Of a stretch of 64,000 nucleotides of DNA, positions 1-11,338 are shown piece after piece. The notes under the pieces are model-generated. The model saw nothing but the letters and a program-made list of their open reading frames with translations, did no database searches and was not told the origin of the DNA. The DNA is taken from positions 248,001-312,000 of the forward strand of contig JACGCK010000020.1 in NCBI GenBank assembly GCA_014925825.1, written 5' to 3'. Position numbers and translations under genes: made by a program. The stretch comes from Pholiota molesta. Taxonomy: Eukaryota > Basidiomycota > Agaricomycetes > Agaricales > Strophariaceae. Each line of letters begins with the position of its first letter. Position 1 is the stretch's first letter.

Positions 1-765
1 TCGAGTGGCCATCAGTTCCCCTAGAACTATGCCCCAACTTAAAAAGAAAGAAAGCTGTCCACTGCAGATCTATGTATGGTACCGAAGTGAGATTAAGGCT
101 CTTTGCGCACTTCAAACGGGTTCCAGCAGAATCCAGCTACTACTCATATCAACCGTTCCCACCGAAGAAGGTAACAGTCAGTGCTATACTTACTGACAGT
201 CAATGTCCATGATCTGCCACTAAAATACTTGCAGATGTAGATGAAAGGCGTCTGCAGTGCTCTACAACAATGATCGTATCCATTTCCACTACAGTTCACC
301 TGATATGATAACCACTCGACAGCCAATCTCCAGGTACTTTGCACTTCCTGTCGTTGCCATTGCTTATCCATTGCCACATAATGATGGTGGCGGGGTAGAG
401 ATGTCGTGGCGTGTATTCCCACAGACACTTCCACGCGAATTCCGGTGGTGATGACAGCAAGTGTTGTCACAAGAGCTTCCTGCTTGCACTCACACCTCAT
501 GTTCCAGCGAAGGACATAGTTTCTCGTCTTTCCTCCCTCCCTCCACCAGGGGTCTCGTCCCGTCTTGTTGTACTGTTATTCTTCAGAGAGAAGGCTGGCC
601 CCTTTTGTTAGGTGTGTTTAAATGCTCTTTCTTTCACATTTTTAATTGACCAGTCCTGCGGTCTGTGACTTGTTTTAGAAGGGCTCGACCCTCTTCTTCA
701 CCCACCTTCATTTGGAATCAATTCGACTTTCTGCGGGCGCTGGAATCACCCTGACTCCCACCTGA
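1..765. other. Intergenic, no gene seen
   Basis: Short overlapping open frames occur on both strands, but none has a recognisable domain, a convincing splice pattern or a signal peptide. The last ~100 bases are presumably the promoter and 5' UTR of the plus-strand gene starting at 766. Nothing else can be supported. Confidence 0.5.
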
Positions 766-2601
766 ATGCCATCGCTTGGAGTTTGCGCGTGTGTGATTTG
801 GCTCATCGCCGCCTTTATCACACCGTCTTTAGCGCAGACGAGCGGTTTATTTCAATGGAGTTTTGCTAATACAGTGAGTGGATTCTTTGCGCGTCTTCTT
901 AACGTCAAGCTCAAAAATTCATGATATCATCTACGTGCGATAGGCTTTATCGACTTCTATACCTACGTGCTTTTCGTTATCGATTATTGTGGAATCCTTC
1001 AACAACACGACAAATGTCACTACTGGTACTCCACCATACTATATGATCGCGTTTGCTGTTGGTAAAACTCCGGTGACAACATTCATTGGGACGGATGAAA
1101 AAAATCTGAACTGGACTGTCACCGAACCTGCTGGTGAGTCGCGTTACTTTTGCCGATTCAACCTCTGGCTTATGACGTCGCAGGATCCCAGCTCGTTCTC
1201 AGTGTCGTTGATGCAAATGGGAGTGCTGGTGGTATCCAACCCCGTATGTTCACTGTCAACGGTAAATTCACATACCCCTTTGGTTGGTTGGCAAAACGCT
1301 CAACGAAATGCTTTACAAGAGGGAATGAATACACAGTGTGTCACCACGCCGACCTTGACACCTGCGTTCACGATTACTTCGAACGTTACAGGCGACCTTG
1401 AGACCTGTCAGCCTTGGGGCCTTACCGTGAACGGCGGAGTGCCACCCTATATAGTTACTCTTGGTGCGCTTGGTTCGCCCGTCGTGACGAATGTCAGTAT
1501 GCCCCTCGGGGATAATATGTACACTTTCATAAATCGTGCGGCCCCGAATAGACAGCTTATAGGTACGTTTGTATTTAGCTTCCTTCTCTCTCCTTTTTTG
1601 ATCAATATACTATGTAGGCGCCGTCAGTGACCAGTGAGTATTGGACCACATCATCTCGCTATCCATATTCTTAATTTTCACTGGTATTGAAAAGAACAGG
1701 GCGTTGGGCTACTGGAACATTGATCGTCAACACGAAAGGTATGTAAGCATCGCAAGTCGAACTTGTTCCATTGCTGAGACGATCTGTGACAGGATCTTCT
1801 GATGTATCGTGCGCGGGGCTGATGAGCTCAAGTGGCAATGTAACACTGGTTCAACAGGACGCCGATGCGGCCAATAGAGCTCTATCGGCTGCGAAGAACG
1901 CGCATTCCGTGGCAGTTGGAGTCGCAGTTGCATTTATGCTAATCTTTCTGATCGCACTGGGTATCGGAGGTGTCATTTATCTGCGCAGGCGTCAGAGACA
2001 GAACCAGAAATTTCGGGCGACGACTATGCCCAGTCAATTTCAAGCAGAGGTCGAAGCACAGTTGCCTTCCGCTCCAACTGATACGAGTCCGCCGATGTAT
2101 CAGTTGGGGTACACTGCGATGGGCGGGACGGGAGTGACCCAACCGTCTGAAATTCATTATCGCACTCTCCCATCGCCCGATAACCCCCCCAACACTGGAT
2201 TATCATATTATCCCAGCGGCATTGCTTTGGATAGACATATTGCCAGCACCTATGACCGCTCACCAGCCTCAACGCGTGTTTCGCGTGCAGGCTTCTCAAG
2301 GTTCCCATCGTTGGCTATTCGCCGTCTACCGAAATCTGTCGAGGGCGAAATTCACTCAGCCGTCTCTCCAGATTCTGAATACGTTCTGGAGACCGCGATC
2401 AGCGACTCTCGTAATGTACTAGGAATGCAGCTGTCTGCGATATCATCGACCAGGACAGGCACCATGGGTCGGATGTTTTGGGCGGAGAGCAGGGTAGAGG
2501 AAGAACCAGGGATGACGGACCAGCATCAGGATGCAAGATCTATCAACGAACCGCCACCCCCATACGCCGACGGAAGCGAATCCAATTGGCCGACTCTCTA
2601 A
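766..2601 (+). CDS. Secreted-type single-pass membrane protein, basidiomycete family
   Basis: Seven exons can be read: 766-873, 944-1133, 1184-1261, 1320-1562, 1618-1633 (only 16 nt), 1695-1738 and 1793-2601, all with GT-AG borders and consistent phase. The start is the ATG at 766 because it opens a signal peptide (MPSLGVCACVIWLIAAF...SLAQ). The ectodomain repeats a GTPPYYMIAF-type beta-rich motif and a PWGLTVNGGVPPYIVTL motif with several N-glycosylation sites. The short SSDVSCAGLMSSSGN segment precedes a transmembrane helix (AVAFMLIFLIALGIGGVIYL), then a basic stop-transfer and a Pro/Ser-rich cytoplasmic tail of about 200 residues. I know this architecture from agaricomycete genomes as uncharacterised proteins; the role is unknown. 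A paralog lies on the minus strand at 20962-22907. Confidence 0.85.
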
Positions 2602-2852
2602 CCTCCGTGTTCTTATTTCTTTATGGGTTTTTCGTGGGTCCAACTGTATAAAATCATCGCAGTCAATGCTAACGCTTGTGTATTATGGACCTGTTTGTAC
2701 TATCATTATTCCCCGTTTACTGGCGGGAATTCCAGAACGAAACCGATGATTTACGCAATTGCCACTGAGCAAACTGAAACGTTACTGTTACATTGGCCGC
2801 GGCCTAGTAGTACAACACATGGGGGGAAAGCGCCGATTGTCATCCCTCTTAC

Positions 2853-3068
2853 TCAACCGCTGTGGTCCAGCCCCACCCATGCCTCAGGTGTAGGGGATTG
2901 CGGTGCTCGATTACGTCGGTCCATGAAAAAGCTAACTCCAAACGATCCGACCCCTGTGAGAATCAAGGCCACTCCTTCTATAATCTTACCGCAGGCGTAT
3001 AGCCCGACGGCGGCGAAGGCGATGGGCGTGGTAATGATATACAAGCATCCTTTCCCCAAATCACGCAA
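2853..3068 (-). pseudogene. Truncated paralog of the small membrane protein at 3700-4281
   Basis: The readable part begins MRDLGKGCLYIITTPIAFAA and continues with a Gly/Val-rich hydrophobic stretch ending GVGSFGVSFF. It matches the C-terminal hydrophobic domain of the neighbouring 3700-4281 protein. The same frame stays open upstream to about 3220 without a credible Met before a stop, so the N-terminal half seen in the neighbour is missing or lies on an unrecognised exon. The ATG at 3068 is only the first Met in frame. I call it a tandem-duplicate remnant, though a short spliced gene is possible. Confidence 0.45.
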
Positions 3069-3699
3069 GACACTCCTGTGCTCGGCAGGAATCTCAGCGA
3101 GTAGGTTTCTGCACCGCCAAGACTGTCTAGCAGTTGAGGTGTCGGTGGCTTCATCTACGTCGGGGGCGAGCTGAATCGGGCCAAGACCCCTTGCGGTGTT
3201 TCCTGCCCGTGTGGCTGAACCGTGTATTTAAATTTCACTTGAATAACAAACGGTCCATTGAAAGGTCCGAAACGAGCAAATCAAATCCTGCGGATACCTC
3301 ATTTGCTTTTTTTGAAACTATTCTTCAGAATCCAGGTGATAAACCGCAGTCGCTTTATGATGAATGGTGTGCTTGATGGATATGGGCGCTTAACGAGAAA
3401 TATCAACGTTTTAACTCGTATCGATGCCAATAGGCTGTTCTGATTGGGCTTTATGCAGGAATAGTTGTAAATAAATAAGAATTACCGCCGAACACTCATG
3501 CTAGCAAGTTGAAATATTAAAACCTGCGTATATAAAAAGATTCTTTAGGGTCAAGGTCGAAATTTACCAGACGAAGCGTATATATGGGAATTGAAGTAAA
3601 AATTTACAAGCTGAATATTGCCAGTGTTAATACACGCGATATGGAATATACGCCGCTCATACAAGAAGTCTACACGAGACTCATCTGTCGAAATTCCGT

Positions 3700-4281
3700 C
3701 TAGGATCTCTTCTTCCCCTTCGATGCACCACGTATCATATTCTGGAAAGGTTTCTTCCCAACCGAGCCCATGCCTTTCAATACCATCGCAGTCCCCTCCA
3801 CCATCATGCCGACTGCATACAAACCCATACCAGCTACGGCGACTGGTGTCGCCACCACTATCAATAAGCCGCGGCCTATCTGTTTCGCCGGATTGTCGCT
3901 CTTGACGCTCGATGTATCGGAGGATATATTCTGTGTGCTTTCCAAGTTCGACTGCGGCGGATCGGGGTTGGCATTTCGCTTCAGCTTATTTGAAGTCTTA
4001 GGCTTGACGGCTGGAGTCGCTTCGGACGAGGTGTTGGATGGCGCTGACTGGTATACAGGAGGCAGATCCTTGGTCAGGTCTGAGGAGGGTCTGCCAGCCA
4101 GCTGAACGGCGTTGGTGACTCTCGCTGCCACGGATGCGAGTTCTTCCTCTGTAGCGCCGCTTGATGCGGCCTTGCGGTATGCTGCGAGCTCTCTTTCCAA
4201 ATTATTCAGAGAGTCTTGCCAGTTCTCATTAGTGGGGACGGCCATCTTCGAGGAGGTGTTTTTGGATTCGATATCGACCAT
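3700..4281 (-). CDS. Small protein with C-terminal hydrophobic domain, unknown function
   Basis: Single-exon frame of about 193 residues. The start is the ATG at 4281 (MVDIESKNTSSKMAVPTNEN). The N-terminal ~100 residues are polar, Ala/Glu-rich and likely helical (NLERELAAYRKAAS). A Ser/Pro/Asn-rich linker follows, then a Gly/Ala/Val-rich hydrophobic segment (GLLIVVATPVAVAGMGLYAV, MMVEGTAMVLKGMGSVG) that could form one or two membrane helices or a hairpin. The C-terminus is strongly basic (KGKKRS). A truncated paralog lies 630 bp downstream on the same strand, so the pair probably arose by tandem duplication. I recognise the arrangement as a hypothetical protein seen in Agaricomycetes, with no assigned function. 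Confidence 0.7.
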   Translation of the reverse strand: MVDIESKNTSSKMAVPTNENWQDSLNNLERELAAYRKAASSGATEEELASVAARVTNAVQLAGRPSSDLTKDLPPVYQSAPSNTSSEATPAVKPKTSNKLKRNANPDPPQSNLESTQNISSDTSSVKSDNPAKQIGRGLLIVVATPVAVAGMGLYAVGMMVEGTAMVLKGMGSVGKKPFQNMIRGASKGKKRS

Positions 4282-4911
4282 TTTAAACAGCAACACCTAA
4301 GCAGGCCATGCATAAGTGCATATGCATATCACAGGAGCTACAGAAAAAAAGCGACTCTTACCAACGGCGTCTCGAGGTCGTGTGATAGATGAGAGAACGG
4401 CGTGCAGAGAGCCGTTCCAATTTATAAGTTCAGTGTGTCTGTTTCATTTGGGACACAAAGCTGCGCAGTTCATCAAGCAGCGGACTTTCGAGGCCATTAC
4501 GAGAATCGAAGTTGTCCTGCGGACTCCTGCCTATGTCTCGTGTTCTTTTGTTATCTTGCACGTTTGGCTTCAATCAATTGGACGCTGCGGAGCCAACATA
4601 GATACTCGTAAGAGCCGCGTTTCTGCCACTTCTTTATTGACAGCGCGTCCCATTCAACGTGCACACAGATTTTTAAATCCGTCTGAAGCATGTAACGAGT
4701 CAACACTGCCTCTACCTTGTGGTAAATAGAATTTTCTCGATAGAGGGACTCGATCGCAGGTTACCAGAAGAACACAACTTCCAAACGATGTCTTGAGCAG
4801 AATTTTGGTTTCCTCTCCCTCAAAAAAATTGAAAGATGATTTTCCCTTGCAGTTCTACCTTTCTACAGCAAAGTAGCAAAACATCTAGAGCAATAACAAA
4901 AGCCAAAAGTT
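4282..4911. other. Intergenic, no gene seen
   Basis: This is the upstream region of the minus-strand gene ending at 4281. Open frames are short and lack coding character. No repeats or motifs were recognised. Confidence 0.4.
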
Positions 4912-4960
4912 TGATGAGAGTGGGATTCGAACCCACGCCCCTGGCGCATCTCTACTCCCA
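4912..4960 (-). pseudogene. 3' half of a tRNA (Ser/Leu type), fragment
   Basis: Read on the minus strand, the T-arm is perfect (GTGGG-TTCGAAT-CCCAC), followed by the 3' acceptor strand TCTCATC and discriminator A. A short T-run lies just beyond. Upstream there is no D-arm, no anticodon arm and no complementary 5' acceptor strand, so only the 3' part survives. It sits about 160 bp from the intact tRNA-Leu. Confidence 0.6.
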
Positions 4961-5114
4961 CTGTCGTTTTTTGTTTCAGAAATGGGCGAAAATGCGCTGG
5001 AATGACATCATCCACTTGCATGTCCCGTGCGCACTCTGATCACGCGAGCCTCGGCTCGCTCCGGCTCACACTCCCGCCCCGCGGACTCCGGTCCCGCTCC
5101 TGCTCACGCTCACC

Positions 5115-5119
5115 AAAAA
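5115..5119 (-). terminator. Pol III T-run terminator of tRNA-Leu
   Basis: Five T residues on the minus strand, three bases beyond the 3' end of the tRNA-Leu gene. This matches the usual RNA polymerase III termination signal. Confidence 0.6.
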
Positions 5120-5122
5120 GGT

Positions 5123-5239
5123 TGATGAGGGCGAGATTCGAACTCGCGCCCCGGAGGACCAGATAACCCAATGGGCAGTGACGAGTACAAAGTACTCTGA
5201 TCCTTAGTCTGGCGCCTTAGACCGCTCGGCCACCTCACC
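5123..5239 (-). tRNA. tRNA-Leu (anticodon AAG) with 37-nt intron
   Basis: On the minus strand the acceptor stem is GGTGAGG paired with CCTCATC, discriminator A. The D-arm is GCC-GAGCGGTCTAA-GGC. The anticodon stem CCAGA pairs with TCTGG, and the T-arm is GCGAG-TTCGAAT-CTCGC. The loop starts CTAAGG, giving anticodon AAG. The loop region is 44 nt instead of 7, implying a 37-nt intron after position 37; the intron contains the hairpin GAGTAC-TTT-GTACTC. The mature length would be 80 nt. The internal A-box (TGGCCGAGCGG) and B-box region are present, and a Pol III T-run follows. Confidence 0.9.
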
Positions 5240-5742
5240 ACTGCCATTTTGCGGGGTATTTGACTACATACCCGGGAAGAGCCTTATCTTATCTACCTCC
5301 CATCCACTGATCCATTTTTCCCTCTCCCATTCTTTATGTTTATCATCATTTCTCTTTTTATATCACATGGCTATTTACTCGTTCACCTATATAAACCGTA
5401 GATACTCGTAAATAGCCCCCAGTGTATCTTAAAGTCGTTAATTCGTGTTGGCTAGAAACTCCCACCGCTGTCACATGACCATTCTGTAGTACTTTCAATC
5501 CGTGCCCAACACTCCGCGCCCCCGTTCTCTCATCTCCTTCGCCTCCGCTCTCTCCTTCGCCTCCGTCCAATATTTCCATCACAGGCACCCCTCGTCCAGC
5601 CGACCCACATCCCCGGCGTCTTTTCCGCCCAGCAGAAAGCAACCACTATCTTGCCGTAACCGTGTAAGTTCCCTTTCATTCATCTCCATCCACGGCGTCC
5701 GTGCCTTACCTCCAACTCGAGCGACGCTCGCGTCATCCTACA
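5240..5742. other. Intergenic, no confident gene
   Basis: Sequence upstream of the tRNA and of the small gene at 5743. A 113-codon frame (5502-5843) is Ser/Pro/Arg-rich and looks like a shadow of C-rich sequence, with no domain. Confidence 0.35.
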
Positions 5743-6253
5743 ATGATTTGCAAGAACATCGCAGTGGAAGACGACAACGCTGGAGCCCCGCCGTTTCCCC
5801 TCTCCTTCGACGACGACAACGATTTCACGCGCTCCTCAGCTGAAGATTGGATGGAACGCGCAAAGTGAGGCCGCAGCGGCCCCCAGCGCATTATACGGTA
5901 CGTCGCAGCGCATTGCAACGGCATACAGCATACACTAACGACCTATTTGCAGCGCAGGGCGCAAATGCCAGCGCCTCGCACACCACCCTCCAACTCTCAA
6001 ACGGCGTGTGTGTCCTCCAATCCCCTTGGCCGCCTACAACGCCTCGCAGGAACATTGCAGCTCAAGTGTCAGCAAGATATTTGCACTGTGTATTCGCCCT
6101 CCCGCGGCGCTCGGTACGTCGCTGTTGGACGGTGCGCATCGATTTTTTGCGACTGAAGGGCTATGTTAACGAATCATATTTAGCAGGCGAGGGTCCTTGA
6201 CCCCAGCACCTATCATCCACGGGTCGTCCCACCGACTCCCGTCACCGCCGTAG
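5743..6253 (+). CDS. Small spliced protein, unknown function (model uncertain)
   Basis: The proposed exons 5743-5864, 5958-6113 and 6187-6253 join in phase through GTGAGG and GTACGT donors. A CTAAC branch-type sequence precedes the first acceptor. The product is 114 residues: an acidic N-terminus (MICKNIAVEDDNAG, SFDDDNDFTRSSAEDWMERA), then a Pro/Ser/Thr-rich segment and LQLKCQQDICTVYSPSRGAR. An alternative last junction would enter another frame that stays open to about 6297 (VLDPSTYHPRVVPPTP). No domain is recognised. Splicing evidence is the main support. Confidence 0.4.
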
Positions 6254-6386
6254 TAGACTATTACCCGCTACCCCAACATCGGCCATTCTCAACATAGCTA
6301 GTACTCTTTGTAAAGAATATAACCCATTGAATTCTCCGTTTCATGAATACCCAGTTGCATATGTTACATGTCACAAGCCTCAAAAC

Positions 6387-6843
6387 TCATTCAGGACGAC
6401 TGGCAGGCATCAATGCATATCTGCGTTGGCTCAACATGAATCGCGCAAATATATGCGCATATAATCCACTCTCACCAAAGGACAACTGCTTTCTGGCGCT
6501 GATGAGAGCCAGCTCCAGCTGCATCATCGCCGTCTTTGCCGCGATAATCTCCAACTCTTTGGCCTTTTCCGCCTCGATCACAGCCAATTCCGCAGCGGCC
6601 GCCTTCCCCTTTTCAAGAGCGTGTGTGATCAGCCCTTGAACTAGTCCCGCGGTATGGCTTTTGAGTTCGGCCAAGGAATTTTTATCAGCGATGAGGCTAA
6701 ACAAAGCCTGGTGAACGGCGGCTGTGGAGAACAAAAAAAAAAGCATTGTGCAAGGTTCCACAAAATACTTGTCAAAAAAGCATACCATTGGCGGAGAGGC
6801 GCGGCTTTTTGCCTTTCGATGATGTAGAAGGATGTTCTTCCAT
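6387..6843 (-). CDS. Small Ala/Lys-rich coiled-coil protein
   Basis: Two exons on the minus strand, 6843-6786 and 6721-6387, joined by a GTATGC donor and a CCACAG acceptor preceded by a long T tract. The start is MEEHPSTSSKGKKPRLSANA. The rest is helix-forming and Ala/Glu/Lys-rich (EKGKAAAAELAVIEAEKAKE), compatible with one coiled coil. The total is about 130 residues. Function is unknown. The promoter lies in the 200 bp shared with the divergent plus-strand gene at 7047. Confidence 0.6.
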
Positions 6844-7046
6844 AGTGGTTGACAAACAATTTACAAAATGGAGCGCGTTGCAAAAGGATGTTCTTGGGGG
6901 GGCAATAGGGGCATGGCAGTATTCCATGCACGCGCCGGATATTGCTCGCGTCGATTTGATCACATGACTACTCCGGAGTTTAGAAATGCGGGGTGGCAAC
7001 GCGTCGTATACTTTCCGCGCTTCGCGTCTTCGTCCCATAGGCCACA

Positions 7047-10000
7047 ATGCCTCCTCTTTTCTCGAGCTTTGCTGATAAGCTGGAAGTCATTGTTAAAACT
7101 TCTGCCAGCACTATCTTGTTACAATCAGAAATGGGCATTGTGCCACCAGGAACCCGAACAGATGCCCCTCCAGCCCCGGCGGCTGTACCTGCACCTGCCA
7201 ATAATGCTGCACAGCCAACACCCGCTGTCTTGAGCAAGGCCCAGCTTAAATGGAACGAACGGTTTAGGATGTTGCATGGCATCCATTCCGACGAGGATAC
7301 GTTGAGACTCGCCGCCGCATTCAAAGACAGGGCCGAAAATATTCAGTCACGGCTAGCCCCCAAGACGATCTCGAATCAGGAGCGCATCAAGGCATTCTGG
7401 GAGTTCTCTATAAACGCATTCAGACCTACCTATGACCAAGTGCCACAGCAGAATCTGTGGCTTCCGGACATGGTCATAAATAACATGTTCAATTTCCTTC
7501 CGACAATGGTATGTTATCTTTTCCCTGAATTCAAACACAATCATATTCATTCATACTTTCACCAAAGCTCGATATGACCCCCCACGAAAAGGGTACACCG
7601 TACTCAAATCCAATACACTTATTGGGTGGTACGACATCTTCATTATCCTTATCGTCCAGAATACCCGGGATGCAAACGGGGTTAGGAAGGGTTATTCCTT
7701 GCTTACGGAGGAAGGGCGAATAAGCAAGCTCAAGGACCAAGTAATCCAGCGTGAGTTTGAAGCCTTTTAGTTCCGCATATAATCACTCAAAATTGGCTCA
7801 TTATAGTTATCTTTGATCGCAATTTATCGAGGACTCTCAACAAGAAACATTATTTTGGCAGAGCCGAAGTACAGCAAATTCTGAGCACAATGCTTGACGC
7901 CTCTGCGGGATCAGGCCCCCATCGTCTCATGAACCTGCAATTTGGACTTGCGATCTTAATTGTCGATTATGCAACAACTCGCCCATGTGGCCTAGCGGCT
8001 GCCTCGCATTGGCTTGCGCAAAGAGGCCAGGTATGACTCCACAGGCTTTATTCGCATTGCCGTAACCACACTGATTCGCATCTTAGTATCTGAAATTAAA
8101 AGATTTCTCCCTTTATTCTCGGGGTCCCATGAATTGGGAAATCCAAATCCATATGACTTATTTCAAGGTACGTTCTTGTTTCTAATATCCTTTGATCCAG
8201 AGCTCAATGACTATAATAGGGTGCTCTGAATACCGCTGTGGCGGACGAACAAACAATCGTCTTGAAAAGTGTCGGCAAGGCCCATAACGCCCTGTTTGAT
8301 CCCACTCTATGGGCTGTTTCATATTGGTTTGCGAGAGGCGTTTTTCAACAGGATTATCACGTGTGTGAACTCCAATTCTTTGTGTTGATTGGTTTGCTTA
8401 TTGTCTCATCAGACATTGGAAGAGATTTGCAATGACAAGTCAGCACAAATCCAATTTAAAGCTAGCAAATTGGACGAGCCGGCGTAAGAATATCATTTCC
8501 TTATTCGAAATTGCGGTATACTTATGATAATGATGATAGGTTTGTGGCTGGAAAACCGGGCGGATTTGGATTGACTGATCCACCCGTACCTCAAACGTCT
8601 GCCCAGCTGTCTAACAATTTCTCATCCTGGTCCAAAGAGGCGGGTTTGCCTCAATCTGGCATGTATGCCCTCCGCCGTGAAGCTGGAAATATGTATGCTT
8701 TGCAGCTCGGAACCGAAGCTGCGAAGGACATTATGAATCATTCGACTACGGGTGTTTTTCGCCGCCACTACTCGAAAAACGCCCAGAATTTTGATCTCGT
8801 TGGCCTCCGCAATGGGGAGGTAACTGGGAATATGGAATCTTTTCCTGGTCAGGTTTTGAAGGTATATTTATCATTATATAAACACGTTAATTTCACTTAT
8901 TGGTATACTTTCAGACGCAGAATGAAAGGACCCTCTTTCTTTCCGCAGCTGTCGAAAACATGGTTCGCTTCAAAGCTAAAGCTGAGAAACCGAAAGATCG
9001 CAGACAAGAAGCTCTTGCCGAGGAAGCGGAATATCAGAGATTGTATCATGTAAGTCCGACAACTATATGACTATCTGTAAAGTACCTCTAACATTCAAGA
9101 TACTTATAGAATGATCCCGCTGTTACTGAACTCTCGGAGAAAGCGGATGGACTGTTTCAAGAATTCCTCACGTGCATGACTTCCGACGCAAAAACGTATG
9201 AAAACACGACCTTTCAGGTCAATCGTTTATTGAGGCAGGCGACACAAGAGACCAAGGACAAAGGTTTTCCTAGTATTCTCCCCGGCTGTGACATCAAAGC
9301 TCGAGAAACCCACGGAGCTCTCATTAGGCTTTTGTCGACCCTCACCGATGCAAAATCGAAGATCAGGCGCATTGCCAAACGAGGAATTGGTCAGGCAAAT
9401 AATCAGTCTTTTGCCTCAGGCTCGCTGTCGGGTACTACTGCGGAGAGGGAGCAGGCGATAAAAGATGTTAGCAAACCATCAGACCAGCTACTTGCGGCTG
9501 CTCAAACAGCATCTACGAGTAATCAAACAGGTAAGTTTTCCTTGAGTTTTCCCCCCCTTTTTTGTCTTTTATTTTGGATCACTTTATGTAATGTTCTCGT
9601 AGATGATATCGTTTTTTGTGGAAACAATGCCGAAATTGGAACATGGAAGGCAAGTCTGGATCAGGCCATTTACGAGGATGAGGACGAGGACCAAATACTG
9701 CGCGAAGAAGTCTGCCAGCCAGCGGTCCAAGGGCAGCTGAACAGCCTCAAGGCCCATATCGAGCTCGACTGCCCAGTCGACGACTCGAACGTGTCTGTAC
9801 CCAGCGTGAACTTGGAGGAAGACGAAGCAGACATTTTGAATATCCCTCTCCCAGATCTCAAGTTTGCGTTGCTCCAGCAATACCTGAACCCAATCTTTCG
9901 GGACCGAATGATGGTTACACGAAAGGTGCATATAAGTTCCTATATTCCTTGCTGTAGATGCTTACACTTGTACCTTTCCAATAGATTGATATCGTCGAAG

Positions 10001-10795
10001 GACCTTCAGTTATTCTGAAGAAGACAGGATCAGCCACTCGGTATATATGTCCAGAATGCAAAAAGGACTACTCTTCCCCTTCGGCAGTGCAAAAACATAC
10101 GTAAGTCAAATTATTTGTTATTTATGGCAGATTTTCCAAAAAAAAAATTCAATGTAGTCTTCAAATCCACTCGCCGTGGAAGGCATTAATTCTCTCGTTA
10201 CACAAACCTCGGGGCAGCAAGGACACCATAACATGCCCAAGTGGTGATTATAGTTCATCTGCGATTAAGAATGAAATAGAGCCGCATCTTCTTCAACACT
10301 GCGTCGACAAAACCCGGTATCGGCAAATGAAAGAAGAATACACCGTTGCCAATGCACGCTTCACCACGAAAGGCGGTATCAATATGGTTGTCATTGAACC
10401 CAACCCTTCCAGTGGAAAGAACTTCGCGGAACCATCGAAGAGTATCAAAGAACCACCAAAGAGAATTGTAGAACGATCGAAAAGGAAGAGAACGGAGATT
10501 GATTCCGTAGGATATTTCTTTTCGAATTCCTTATTCACTATCAACTCATTGTTACAACATAGGATGATGATGAGCAGGCTTTCGATACAGCGACGGATAC
10601 CATCAGCGTGGGTATCTTTAACTTTTGCCTTTTCAATCTTCGTGTCTTAACACATAATTTTAGACCACAGACCTCTACCAAAAACTCCAAAGCAAGAAAC
10701 CATTGGCAACATACGTCAACATATTACTCAGGATTGCCCAAACGCTGGAGCTGGAGACTGACTTTGATTTGACTGCCTATGAGTCATGTGCATGA
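7047..10795 (+). CDS. Tyrosine-recombinase-like (Crypton-like) protein with C-terminal zinc finger
   Basis: About a dozen exons read from ATG 7047 (MPPLFSSFADKLEVIVKTSA) to a TGA at 10793-10795. The middle resembles a tyrosine recombinase core: a first Arg in TTRPCGLAAASHW (codon 7980-7982), then MYALRREAGNMYALQLGTE, MNHSTTG, and a candidate nucleophile Tyr in FRRHYSK (codon 8769-8771). The usual His of HxxR appears replaced by Tyr. After an acidic linker, a C2H2-like finger occurs (YICPECKKDYSS...VQKH) with a further Cys/His segment. One junction (after 7507 into about 7570) keeps the clearly coding frame only with a weak GTTATC donor, so a frameshift is possible. It could be a Crypton copy or a domesticated derivative. 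The gene is well supported; the function is inference. Confidence 0.55.
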
Positions 10796-10796
10796 G

Positions 10797-10897
10797 CGCT
10801 GTCGCTGTCACTGTCTCTATCGCTGTCGCTGTCTCTGTCGCTGTCGCTGTTGCTGTCTCTGTCGCTGTCACTGTCTCTGTCGCTGTCACTGTCGCTG
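10797..10897 (+). repeat. CTGTCG-type hexanucleotide tandem repeat
   Basis: About 16 imperfect copies of the hexamer CTGTCG/CTGTCA/CTGTCT directly follow the stop codon of the recombinase-like gene. It is a microsatellite and shows no coding role. Confidence 0.85.
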
Positions 10898-11338
10898 CAC
10901 TGAGCTCATATGGATGGACGTCTTGAACTTGAAATTGCTTTGCCTGCCTTGTTGCTTCGTGTCTACTGCTTACTGCTTGCCAATGATTTGCCTATTGCCT
11001 GCTGCTCTGTTTCATAGATTGCTTTCTGTCTGGCTTTCGGCTTGGATTTCTTTTGTTGCTTGGTGATCTGCTTTACTGCTCTGGTCTGCTTTCTTCTCAT
11101 CATTATGCTTCGACTTTTTCATACGCTATGCTACACGTTGAATTCAGAGAGGAACTGGAACCTATCAAAGATAAAATTGTAACACCATTTGTAACAGTAT
11201 TGTTTGTTGTCGTCGAGTTGAACCCTTGTATAATACTATGTTTTAATTGGACCTATCTAACCTTGTGAGAGTTGAAACTTGCAAAACTCGCAAGCTGACA
11301 GCGACTTATGTGATCACACGGGCAAAAATGCATACTCA
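10898..11338. other. Intergenic, low-complexity TG-rich
   Basis: Sequence after the hexamer array is rich in TTGCCTGC/TTGCTT words, perhaps decayed repeat. No gene is recognised. Confidence 0.35.

Noticed and set aside
4912..4960. Second complete tRNA
   Set aside because: Only the T-arm and 3' acceptor strand exist; no D-arm or 5' acceptor strand was found within 200 bases, allowing for an intron.
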